A stretch of 5,026 bases of DNA from positions 1-5,026 of the forward strand of contig LJCR01000227.1 of NCBI GenBank assembly GCA_001399705.1, read 5' to 3'. The translations under genes and the position numbers were made by a program. The DNA is from Kouleothrix aurantiaca. Its GTDB lineage: Bacteria > Chloroflexota > Chloroflexia > Chloroflexales > Roseiflexaceae. Positions 1 through 5,026 of this stretch are shown piece after piece; the stretch's first letter is position 1; each line of letters begins with the position of its first letter. The notes below the pieces were generated by a model. That model was not told the origin of the DNA and did no database searches. It saw only the letters and a list, made by a program, of their open reading frames with translations.

Positions 1-865
1 GATCGATCAGCGCGGCAAGCGGGCGTAAGCGCTGATCGGCAGTGCTTCCAAGCTGGCATTCGGGGTAGTAATCGGCGGGGGGCCAGATCGCGTGCTGCGG
101 GCAGATATCGAGCGCATCGTTGTGCGTGCCGTCAAGAAATATGTTGGGAATGCTGTCGGTGATGTAGATCACCTGTGTACGGTAGGCTTCACCATTTGGG
201 GTGGCCGGCGGCGGCGACTCCGCGAGCACCGTGCGCGCCGCCTGCATACCCTCGGCTGCCGTGGTTGCGCCGCTTGTGCGGTAGGGATCATTCTCCAGCG
301 CGCCTGCGTCGAGGGCCATTTGCTTCAAAACCGCCTTATCGGTACTCCAACCACTGCTGGCCGCCACGTGCCCACTCAGCCCGCCCGCAAATGCAATGAT
401 GCGCATCGGGTCATTTGGCCCGAGCTGATCAATAAAGGTAATCAGCGCCTGCTTCAGCACATACACGCGCCGCTCGCTCGGCACCTTCCACGCGCTGCTC
501 ACGCCACCATCACAGCCAGGGTCGCTGGTGCTTGTTTCGGGCGGGTAGGCTTCGCAGCGCCGATCGGCATCATTGCGCGTGCCATAGCCAGCGAAGTTGT
601 AGCTCATGGCCGCGCCAGCATCCAGCACCACAAGATAGGCCACCGGGCGGCGCTCGGTGGCTGCCCAGCGCGGCTGGACGAAGATACTGCCGGTGGCGGG
701 CTTCATCAGGCCCGTTTGCGCCATCGGCACAAACGCCGCGCCGCTTGGCAGTGGTGGTGTTGCGGTGAGCTGGATGGTGGAAGCAACGCTCACCGGCTGC
801 GGCAGCAGCGCGCCCGTGGCAAGCAGCACGCCCAGCAGCGCGGCAGCGCTCAATATCACGCGCAT
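1..865 (-). CDS. Exported von Willebrand factor A (VWA) domain protein, 5' part; 3' end beyond the window
   Basis: An open frame starts at ATG 865 and reads 288 codons to the window edge with no stop, so the gene is partial. Residues 1-28 form a classical signal peptide (basic R2, a hydrophobic Leu/Ala/Val core, likely cleavage after S-V-A at 26-28), so the product is exported or surface-bound. From about residue 74 a VWA fold is visible: strand AYLVVLD ending in D82, helix around 134-148, strand MRIIAFAGG (154-162), the T201/T202 region (SGATTAAEGM), and strand VIYITDS with D237. The first metal-site motif reads D-A-G-A-A instead of DxSxS, so the MIDAS is degenerate. Four cysteines (C104, C118, C255, C270) could form disulfides outside the cytoplasm. 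VWA proteins usually mediate protein contacts; in Chloroflexota similar ones can occur beside Tad-pilus genes, but nothing here proves that role. The VWA call is fairly secure; the specific function is unknown. Confidence 0.8.
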   Translation of the reverse strand, partial: MRVILSAAALLGVLLATGALLPQPVSVASTIQLTATPPLPSGAAFVPMAQTGLMKPATGSIFVQPRWAATERRPVAYLVVLDAGAAMSYNFAGYGTRNDADRRCEAYPPETSTSDPGCDGGVSSAWKVPSERRVYVLKQALITFIDQLGPNDPMRIIAFAGGLSGHVAASSGWSTDKAVLKQMALDAGALENDPYRTSGATTAAEGMQAARTVLAESPPPATPNGEAYRTQVIYITDSIPNIFLDGTHNDALDICPQHAIWPPADYYPECQLGSTADQRLRPLAALID

Positions 866-870
866 CCTTG

Positions 871-879
871 CACCTCCTT
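871..879 (-). promoter_or_regulatory. Strong Shine-Dalgarno of the VWA gene
   Basis: On the minus strand the sequence AAGGAGGTG lies here, with 7 bases between GGAGG and the ATG at 865. This is close to a full match to the 16S anti-Shine-Dalgarno tail. It fixes the start codon and excludes longer frames upstream. Confidence 0.8.
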
Positions 880-897
880 CGCTTGTTTGCAGGCTGG

Positions 898-903
898 ATC
901 ATA
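898..903 (-). promoter_or_regulatory. Possible -10 element for the VWA gene
   Basis: The minus strand reads TATGAT, one mismatch from TATAAT, about 33 bases upstream of the VWA start codon. This would give a leader of roughly 25 bases containing the strong Shine-Dalgarno. No convincing -35 element is seen at 16-18 bases upstream, so this is a weak call. Confidence 0.25.
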
Positions 904-981
904 GAAGTGAACGCTGCAAAGCGCGATTTTAGAGCACGAGGTACACGTGCGGCGCAATCACTCGCGCGGGGAAACGATCGA

Positions 982-1029
982 GCCACAGAGAGAGCCGAGC
1001 AAGAAAAGAAACTCAGCGCGCTCTGTGGC
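982..1029. repeat. Inverted repeat GCCACAGAG / CTCTGTGGC with a 30-base spacer
   Basis: GCCACAGAG at 982-990 is the exact reverse complement of CTCTGTGGC at 1021-1029. The spacer is purine-rich with AAGAAAAGAAA. The arms resemble the degenerate CCACAGAG-type short repeats I recall being scattered between genes in Chloroflexota and some other bacterial genomes; that is memory, not a search. The element sits 24 bases after the stop of the chimeric gene and upstream of the VWA gene, so the hairpin could also slow or end transcription. There is no T-run beyond a TTT on the minus strand, so a standard intrinsic terminator is not supported. Confidence 0.5.
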
Positions 1030-1053
1030 CCAACTCACCTGCGCTCGCGCGGC

Positions 1054-1740
1054 TTACGCCTGGTAGCTCGCCAGCTCAGCCGTGCGCGCCGCCAGATCGA
1101 GGTCGTAGCCCATGCTGACGAATACGCGGCTCGCGCCAAGCGCGGCCCAGCGCGCCAGCTCAGCGCGCGGGTCGGCTGGCCAGGGGTACCAGTGCAGGTA
1201 GACCGAGATCGGCACATCGCGGCCGGCCGCCTGCAGCGCCGCGCGGGCCTGCTCGAACATAGCCGGCTCGCTGAAGATATTGATCTCGTCGGCGTAGGTA
1301 GCCGCGCTGGCGAGCAAGCGCCGCGAGCCGCCCACGGCCACCACCACGCCCGCAAAGCCAATCGCCACACCCAGCAGGCGCAGCCCGGAAAGCGCTTCTT
1401 CGCGCGTCCAGACATAGGCCAGCAGCAGCGTGAACAGCGGCGTAGTGGCGTTGAGGATGGCCGCCATGCCGCTAGGGATCGACTGCTCGCCCCAGGTGAT
1501 GAGCATGTACGGCACCACCAGGCCAACCAAGCCGGTGAAGGCAAAATGGCCCCACAGCCGCCAGCTGCGCGGCAGGCGCAGGCCGCGGGCAAACAGGATG
1601 CCAAGCAGCAGCAGCGCCGCCGTACCAACGCGCAGGGCCACCAGCGAAACCGGCGCCAGCTCGCTCACTCCTATTTTAATGAACAGAAACGAAGCGCCCC
1701 ACACCGCGCCCAGCAGCACCAGCACGCCCAGATTTCGCAT
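1054..1740 (-). CDS. Chimeric ORF: N-terminal EamA (DMT) transporter repeat fused to C-terminal fragment of an LLM-class oxidoreductase
   Basis: From ATG 1740 the frame encodes 228 residues. Residues 1-138 are a single EamA repeat of a drug/metabolite transporter: five hydrophobic segments at roughly 4-24, 31-51, 65-82, 92-111 and 119-138, with family-typical WGASFLFIK (14-22), a conserved R37 after P30, and an A-I-L-N-A-T-T-P-L-F-T stretch (94-104). Complete EamA transporters have two such repeats and about 290-300 residues, so the second is missing. From about residue 136 the sequence switches to the end of a luciferase-like (LLM, F420/flavin-type) oxidoreductase: V-G-G-S, YADEINIF (149-156), AGRD (172-175), then W-A-A-L-G-A-S-R-V-F-V (198-208) and a natural LLM-like C-terminus. 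The oxidoreductase lacks its N-terminal two thirds and cannot be active. The start at 1740 is chosen because GGGAG lies 7 bases upstream and a -10 element overlaps the alternative ATG at 1767. Both halves may be non-functional, or the half-transporter may still insert in membranes. An assembly join is not excluded. Confidence 0.8.
   Translation of the reverse strand: MRNLGVLVLLGAVWGASFLFIKIGVSELAPVSLVALRVGTAALLLLGILFARGLRLPRSWRLWGHFAFTGLVGLVVPYMLITWGEQSIPSGMAAILNATTPLFTLLLAYVWTREEALSGLRLLGVAIGFAGVVVAVGGSRRLLASAATYADEINIFSEPAMFEQARAALQAAGRDVPISVYLHWYPWPADPRAELARWAALGASRVFVSMGYDLDLAARTAELASYQA
1320..1345 (-). other. Fusion junction between EamA and LLM parts
   Basis: The minus strand here encodes about G-V-V-V-A-V-G-G-S. 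The fifth EamA helix normally ends in a G-V-hydrophobic-Gly stretch, and LLM enzymes carry a V/I-G-G-S/G strand just before the R-x-L-x-x-A-A-x-Y-A-D helix. The switch from one family to the other therefore falls within a GTGG/GGCGG-rich stretch of possible microhomology. The exact base cannot be fixed from one sequence. Confidence 0.55.
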
Positions 1741-1747
1741 CGATGTT

Positions 1748-1752
1748 CTCCC
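1748..1752 (-). promoter_or_regulatory. Ribosome binding site of the chimeric ORF
   Basis: GGGAG on the minus strand, 7 bases before ATG 1740. It supports the shorter start, which also matches where EamA proteins normally begin (a few residues before the first helix). Confidence 0.5.
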
Positions 1753-1765
1753 GGCAGAAAAGCGC

Positions 1766-1774
1766 ATTGTACCA
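1766..1774 (-). promoter_or_regulatory. Extended -10 promoter candidate (TGGTACAAT)
   Basis: The minus strand reads TGG-TACAAT: a TGn extension followed by a -10 hexamer one mismatch from consensus. Transcription would begin near 1759, giving a short leader that contains the GGGAG site and the ATG at 1740. No good -35 hexamer is present at 17 bases, which fits an extended -10 promoter. It would let the chimeric gene be expressed apart from the kinase operon. Confidence 0.45.
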
Positions 1775-1795
1775 CCCGGCCCGCTGCCCGCCGAG

Positions 1796-1813
1796 AGACA
1801 ATGCCAGACAATG
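1796..1813 (-). repeat. Tandem direct repeat CATTGTCT-GG-CATTGTCT
   Basis: Two identical 8-base copies (plus strand AGACAATG at 1796-1803 and 1806-1813) are spaced by 2 bases, giving a 10-base period of about one helical turn. They lie about 37-54 bases upstream of the transcription start predicted from the extended -10, where a class II activator commonly binds. The operator role is inferred only from position and period. Confidence 0.4.
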
Positions 1814-1848
1814 TGCGGGGACAAAGGTGCAAACCAAAGATGCGGGCG

Positions 1849-3042
1849 CTATTCCACCGCGCTGCCACTCGCGATCAGCGGCAGCTCAACAGTGAAGGTG
1901 CTGCTTTGCCCTTCCACGCTTGCGGCGCGAATGAAGCCGTTATGCGACGCAACGATTTCCTTCGCCACATACAGGCCGATACCGCTGCCGCGAATATTCT
2001 GCTGGCTTGTATTTGCTGCGCGGAAGAACTGGTTGAATAAATGGGGAAGCGCAGAAGCTGGTATCCCAATGCCCTCGTCGACAACGGTGATCAGAGCGCG
2101 CTGCTCCTGCCGCTCGACACAGACAAGAATGCGCCCGCCGTGTGGGCTGTATTTCACAGCGTTCTGAATAAGATTCTGGAATACCTGCTCAAGCCGCATC
2201 GGGTCGCCTTCAATCGTCAGCGTCTCTTTTGGCGCTTCATAGATCAGGGTGTGCTGCGTCAGCGTGGGCGATATTCGCGCAACGATCTGGCGCAGCAGAA
2301 TGTCAATGTCGATCTCCATGCGATTGAGCGAAATGCGGCCCTGCTCGATCAGCGACAGATCGAACAGCTCGTCGAGCGCTTCGGTCAGGTAGCTTGCCTG
2401 GTCAATTACCATCTTCAGCAGCTGCGCTTCGGCTGGCGCAAGGTCGCGCGCGCTGAGCCGCCGGTGAAGCAGCTGGGCATTCCCGCTCAGGATGGTCAGC
2501 TGGCCGCGCAGCTCGTGCGAAGCAATGGAAAGGAAGTTGTCGCGCACGCTGACCGCGCGCTTTGCCTCGGCCAGCGCATGCTGCTCGCGCGCGAGCATAT
2601 CGGCGTAGGCAAGCTCAAGCGCCTTTTTTTCGGTGATATCGCGGGTGATCGAGAGAATCGCAACCGGGCGGCCATGCTCGTAGATAAACGTGGCGTTTGA
2701 TTCCACATAGTGAAGGCTGCCGTCTTTGTGCTGTACCTGGGCTTCAAATCGTGGTTGCAGGCTGAGGGTGCGGAAAATTTCCGCATAGCGCTGCTGGGCA
2801 GTGGCCCGCCGTTCGGGGGGATAGATAACGGTGAAGTGCTTGCCAATCACTTCCTCGGCAGGGAAACCGTGCAACGCAAGATATGCCGGGTTGGCGCTTA
2901 CCACCGTACCAGCATCGTCGGAAAGAACCATGGCATCGGCAGAATGCTCCCAGATCGCACGAAAGATCTGCGGCACCTGCGAGCGCGCCGGCTGCATGAG
3001 GCGGCGGTGGCGAAACTTGTGATTCGGTTGGCGCTTCCGCAT
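1849..3042 (-). CDS. Soluble PAS-HisKA-HATPase sensor histidine kinase
   Basis: 397 residues, ending in TAG. There are no membrane segments, so it acts in the cytoplasm. A PAS domain spans about 24-135 (SADAMVLSDD at 34-43, a V-I-G-K turn at 65-68, and the typical SITRDITEKK exit at 131-140), followed by a helical linker to about 165. HisKA covers 166-232 with phosphoacceptor H176 in the motif SHELRGQL. The HATPase_c domain covers about 278-390 with N-box N290/N294 (QNLIQNAVKYS), G1 box DEGIGI (322-327), F-box F336/F340 and G2 box GSGIGLY (352-358). All ATP-binding motifs are intact, so it should autophosphorylate. The H-box lacks the usual Thr-Pro after HELR. The PAS ligand cannot be read from sequence. 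It lies 58 bases after the receiver gene, its probable phosphate acceptor, in the same transcription unit. The start is uncertain: ATG 3042 and in-frame ATG 2997 both lack a clear ribosome binding site, and an in-frame stop precedes 3042. Confidence 0.92.
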   Translation of the reverse strand: MRKRQPNHKFRHRRLMQPARSQVPQIFRAIWEHSADAMVLSDDAGTVVSANPAYLALHGFPAEEVIGKHFTVIYPPERRATAQQRYAEIFRTLSLQPRFEAQVQHKDGSLHYVESNATFIYEHGRPVAILSITRDITEKKALELAYADMLAREQHALAEAKRAVSVRDNFLSIASHELRGQLTILSGNAQLLHRRLSARDLAPAEAQLLKMVIDQASYLTEALDELFDLSLIEQGRISLNRMEIDIDILLRQIVARISPTLTQHTLIYEAPKETLTIEGDPMRLEQVFQNLIQNAVKYSPHGGRILVCVERQEQRALITVVDEGIGIPASALPHLFNQFFRAANTSQQNIRGSGIGLYVAKEIVASHNGFIRAASVEGQSSTFTVELPLIASGSAVE

Positions 3043-3100
3043 AACATCGCTATGGTTAAAGGGTGCCAGTCAGAGGGGCAGTGGGCTCGATTTGCCGCCG

Positions 3101-3475
3101 CTAGGCCAGGTAGCTATCAACGGTTGCAAGCAGCATATCGAGATCAAAGGGTTTTGTGATCAGCTGCGTATTGCTATGTTCGCGAATTTGCGAGTTGAAC
3201 GATGCGACTGCGCTCATGAGAATAATGGGGATGGATTGCAGGGCCGGCGAGGCCTGCACCGTCTGGAACAGCGCAAGGCCATCCATTACCGGCATCATCA
3301 CGTCCGAAAGGATGAGGTCAGCGCGTTCACGATCCAGGCACGCAAGCGCTTCGCGGCCATTCCGCGCGGTAATCACCCGGTAGCCTGCATCGGTCAGGAT
3401 ATCGACAAGCAATGTCACAATGGCTTGTTCATCATCGACAACAAGAATCGTGGCTTGCCCAAGCTTAGGGGTCAT
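3101..3475 (-). CDS. Single-domain response regulator (CheY-like receiver)
   Basis: 124 residues forming only a receiver domain. The acidic pocket is D14-D15, the phosphoacceptor is D58 in LILSDVMMPVMDG, the switch hydroxyl is S88 (ILMSA), and the conserved Lys is K108 in TKPFD. All catalytic residues are present and there is no DNA-binding or enzymatic output domain, so the protein must signal by binding a partner or by relaying phosphate. Its ATG lies inside the end of the KaiC-like gene (11-base overlap, different frame), and only a weak AGAG precedes it, which points to translational coupling. The kinase gene follows 58 bases later and is the likely phosphodonor. Partner choice (KaiC-like ATPase or a distant effector) is inferred from position only. 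Confidence 0.93.
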   Translation of the reverse strand: MTPKLGQATILVVDDEQAIVTLLVDILTDAGYRVITARNGREALACLDRERADLILSDVMMPVMDGLALFQTVQASPALQSIPIILMSAVASFNSQIREHSNTQLITKPFDLDMLLATVDSYLA

Positions 3476-4964
3476 GTGTCTCTGCCTGTATTTCGGCTAC
3501 CGTTGTAGATGCATTCGGGGCTGATCCAGCGCGCAAAGGCGTATCAGCAATAATAATGCCTTGGTCGGTAGCGATTTCAAATGGGCGCGTAATCGGATCA
3601 TAGCCAACGTCGCGCATTTTCAGGATCGAGAGCGAGCGCACCAGCTGGGCGTCTTGCTCGTGCGAGCGCAGGCAGATAATGTTGTCGGTCGTTTCCGAGA
3701 CTCCAATGCGTGGAATCGCCCCAGACCCAGGGGCGGCGCTGCGCATTTCCATGGCGAACACAGTTGTAATGCCCCGCTGCCGAAGCACATTTGCCACCAC
3801 GGCAAAGAAGCCGTGCACACGGTCGGGGTCAAATAACATAGCCAGAATGTCGTCCAGCCCATCGATGAACAGGCGCTGAATACCCTGGCTGTCGATGATA
3901 TCGAGCATTTCGCTGACCAGCGCCTCGGGGATATTTTCAGCCGGTGAGTGCCAGCGAAAGGTGAGCAAGCGACTGGCTTCTTCGCTGTTGAAGTTCATGC
4001 CCAGGCGCGCGGCCTTATTGATGAGCCGCGACGGTGTTTCTTGAAACCCGAAATACAGGCAGGGTTCGCCTTTCGCCAGGCCGGCCGCCAGAAAGTGCAG
4101 GCCAAGGATGGTTTTGCCGGTGCCTGGGCCACCAAACAACATGCTGATCGACGCAGCGGGCTGCCCGCCGCCAAGCATTGCATCAAGCTTAGGGATGCCA
4201 AATTCGACCATACCCACCGGCACAACGTCGGGCGTGTCGGTTTGCTTGAGCAGCGATTCGGTGCGCGGATAGACGATCAGCCCACTGTCGCTGATGATGC
4301 ACGGGTGGCGGCCTTCAATATATGCGCTGCCGCGCAGCTTCCAGACTTCGAGCTTGCGGGCCATGCGCAGGCCAATGTGAAAGTGCGTAAGCTCCAGCAG
4401 GCCGTCGGCCATCATCTGCTCGGAGGACGATTCGCGCGTGAGCTGGTGTGAGATCAGCAGCGTGGTGCATTGCTGGAGTTCACCAATCGTTTGCACGCGC
4501 TGCAGAAATGCTTTAAAGCTCAGCTCGGTTGCACCACCCATCAGCACAGTATCCAGGCCATCGAGCACGAGCAGCGACGCGTGGTGGTTGCGCATGGTTT
4601 GCCGCAGCATGGTGTACAGGCCATCGATGCCTTCTTGCACAAACACGCTATACCCGCTGAAGAACAGGATGGTATCGCCAACTGCTGCCTGATCGAAGAA
4701 GCTAAAGGCGTGCAGGTGCGCCAGCAAGCGGGTGTGCGATTCCGTCAGGAGCGTGACATAGATGGCACGGCCGCCTTCGGCAATGTGGCTGAAGCAGATC
4801 TGATTGGCCAGAACAGTTTTCCCGGTGCCTGGCGCCCCCATTATCATATACATGCCACCACGAAACAGCCCGCCATTCAGCACTCGGTCGAGACCCTGCA
4901 CCCCGCTGGGCAGCCGAACCAGCGGCTGTACGGAAGAGGGCAGTACTTCGTCGGGTTGGCTCAC
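3465..4964 (-). CDS. KaiC-like double-domain RecA-superfamily ATPase
   Basis: With the GTG start at 4964 the protein has 499 residues, close to the roughly 520 of cyanobacterial KaiC. Two KaiC/RecA domains are clear. Domain 1 (about 17-235) has Walker A GAPGTGKT (43-50), Walker B LLVLD (131-135) and a WKLRGS motif (208-213). Domain 2 (about 250-472) has Walker A GGPGTGKT (278-285), Walker B LFID (365-368) and LKMRDVGYD (448-456). The Glu pair after the third strand is T74-E75 in domain 1 and Q308-E309 in domain 2, so the second Glu is kept in both. The segment matching the KaiC autophosphorylation sites reads S423-E424, so the Ser is kept and the Thr is replaced by Glu. The short tail (474-499) shows no obvious KaiA-binding segment. 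KaiC relatives outside cyanobacteria form hexameric ATPases tied to two-component signalling, which fits the overlapping receiver and following kinase. I give no gene symbol because this is probably not a true clock KaiC. A longer GTG start at 5018 is possible but less likely. Confidence 0.93.
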   Translation of the reverse strand: MSQPDEVLPSSVQPLVRLPSGVQGLDRVLNGGLFRGGMYMIMGAPGTGKTVLANQICFSHIAEGGRAIYVTLLTESHTRLLAHLHAFSFFDQAAVGDTILFFSGYSVFVQEGIDGLYTMLRQTMRNHHASLLVLDGLDTVLMGGATELSFKAFLQRVQTIGELQQCTTLLISHQLTRESSSEQMMADGLLELTHFHIGLRMARKLEVWKLRGSAYIEGRHPCIISDSGLIVYPRTESLLKQTDTPDVVPVGMVEFGIPKLDAMLGGGQPAASISMLFGGPGTGKTILGLHFLAAGLAKGEPCLYFGFQETPSRLINKAARLGMNFNSEEASRLLTFRWHSPAENIPEALVSEMLDIIDSQGIQRLFIDGLDDILAMLFDPDRVHGFFAVVANVLRQRGITTVFAMEMRSAAPGSGAIPRIGVSETTDNIICLRSHEQDAQLVRSLSILKMRDVGYDPITRPFEIATDQGIIIADTPLRAGSAPNASTTVAEIQAETHDP

Positions 4965-4970
4965 GTGCGA

Positions 4971-4976
4971 TCCTTT
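4971..4976 (-). promoter_or_regulatory. Ribosome binding site deciding the KaiC-like start
   Basis: AAAGGA on the minus strand with a 6-base spacer to the GTG at 4964. The only other in-frame start, GTG at 5018, would add 18 Pro/Ser-rich residues of no recognisable domain, and the few bases seen upstream of it show no Shine-Dalgarno. This favours 4964. Confidence 0.65.
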
Positions 4977-5019
4977 CGGGGCCGGGTAGCGGCTATGTGG
5001 GTCCGGTTGGGCGGACACC

Positions 5020-5025
5020 AGTATA
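5020..5025 (-). promoter_or_regulatory. Possible -10 element of the KaiC-like/receiver/kinase operon
   Basis: The minus strand reads TATACT, one mismatch from TATAAT. Transcription would start near 5013, giving a leader of about 50 bases to GTG 4964 and leaving GTG 5018 upstream of the transcript. The -35 region lies outside the window, so this cannot be confirmed here. Confidence 0.35.
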
Positions 5026-5026
5026 C

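Noticed and set aside
4..38. Perfect 10-base inverted repeat CGATCAGCGC / GCGCTGATCG with a 15-base loop
   Set aside because: It lies inside the VWA reading frame, has no T-run, and no known element matches, so it is probably chance in GC-rich coding sequence.
92..904. Plus-strand open frame of 270 codons at the left edge
   Set aside because: It is the antisense of the VWA gene, which has a signal peptide, a near-perfect Shine-Dalgarno and a recognisable fold. The plus-strand product is rich in Arg, His and Ala with no domain.
570..986. Minus-strand open frame of 138 codons overlapping the VWA gene
   Set aside because: Out of frame with the VWA protein; the product has no recognisable domain and its start has no ribosome binding site comparable to the one at 871-879.
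1741..1824. Longer starts for the chimeric gene at 1824 or 1767
   Set aside because: The added residues match no EamA N-terminus, the ATG at 1767 overlaps the -10 hexamer, and the best ribosome binding site serves 1740.
868..2040. Long plus-strand open frame of 390 codons, followed by another at 2041-2700
   Set aside because: Antisense to the chimeric gene and the histidine kinase, which have clear domains. The translated product is an Arg/Gln/Ala/His-rich composition with no motif, typical of the reverse frame of GC-rich coding DNA.
3948..4451. Plus-strand open frame opposite the KaiC-like gene
   Set aside because: Fully antisense to conserved P-loop ATPase domain coding sequence; no motifs.
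1..5026. CRISPR array, tRNA, rRNA, insertion sequence or phage genes
   Set aside because: No regularly spaced repeats, no cloverleaf-like sequence, no transposase or integrase reading frame and no flanking terminal repeats were seen.

Overview
The window is GC-rich bacterial DNA. All five genes I can support lie on the minus strand, so transcription runs from the right edge to the left. The gene types (a double-domain KaiC-like ATPase with a response regulator and a PAS histidine kinase, an EamA transporter piece, an LLM oxidoreductase piece, an exported VWA protein) and the protein style suggest a Chloroflexota (Chloroflexia-like) bacterium. That placement is an inference from gene style, not a marker-gene result.

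Right part (about 5026 to 1849): a signalling cassette. A KaiC/RecA-type double P-loop ATPase comes first (best start GTG at 4964, behind an AAAGGA ribosome binding site). Its 3' end overlaps by 11 bases a stand-alone CheY-like receiver, and 58 bases further on begins a PAS-HisKA-HATPase histidine kinase with no membrane segments. The overlap and spacing indicate one transcript. The likely circuit is a soluble kinase phosphorylating the receiver, with the KaiC-like ATPase acting in the same signalling pathway. No KaiA or KaiB gene is visible.

Middle (1848 to 1054): a short intergenic stretch with an extended -10 promoter candidate and a tandem 8-base repeat precedes a remarkable chimeric reading frame. 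It encodes the first five-helix EamA repeat of a DMT-family transporter, joined in frame to the C-terminal third of an LLM-class flavin/F420-type oxidoreductase. The join falls at a Val-Gly-Gly motif that both families plausibly share. It looks like the product of a deletion between two neighbouring genes, or an assembly join.

Left part (1053 to 1): a 188-base gap holds a 9-base inverted repeat of CCACAGAG type. It is followed by the 5' part of a secreted VWA-domain protein with a near-perfect Shine-Dalgarno, a signal peptide and a degenerate MIDAS metal site. This gene runs off the left edge of the window. The long plus-strand open frames across the window are antisense shadows of these genes.
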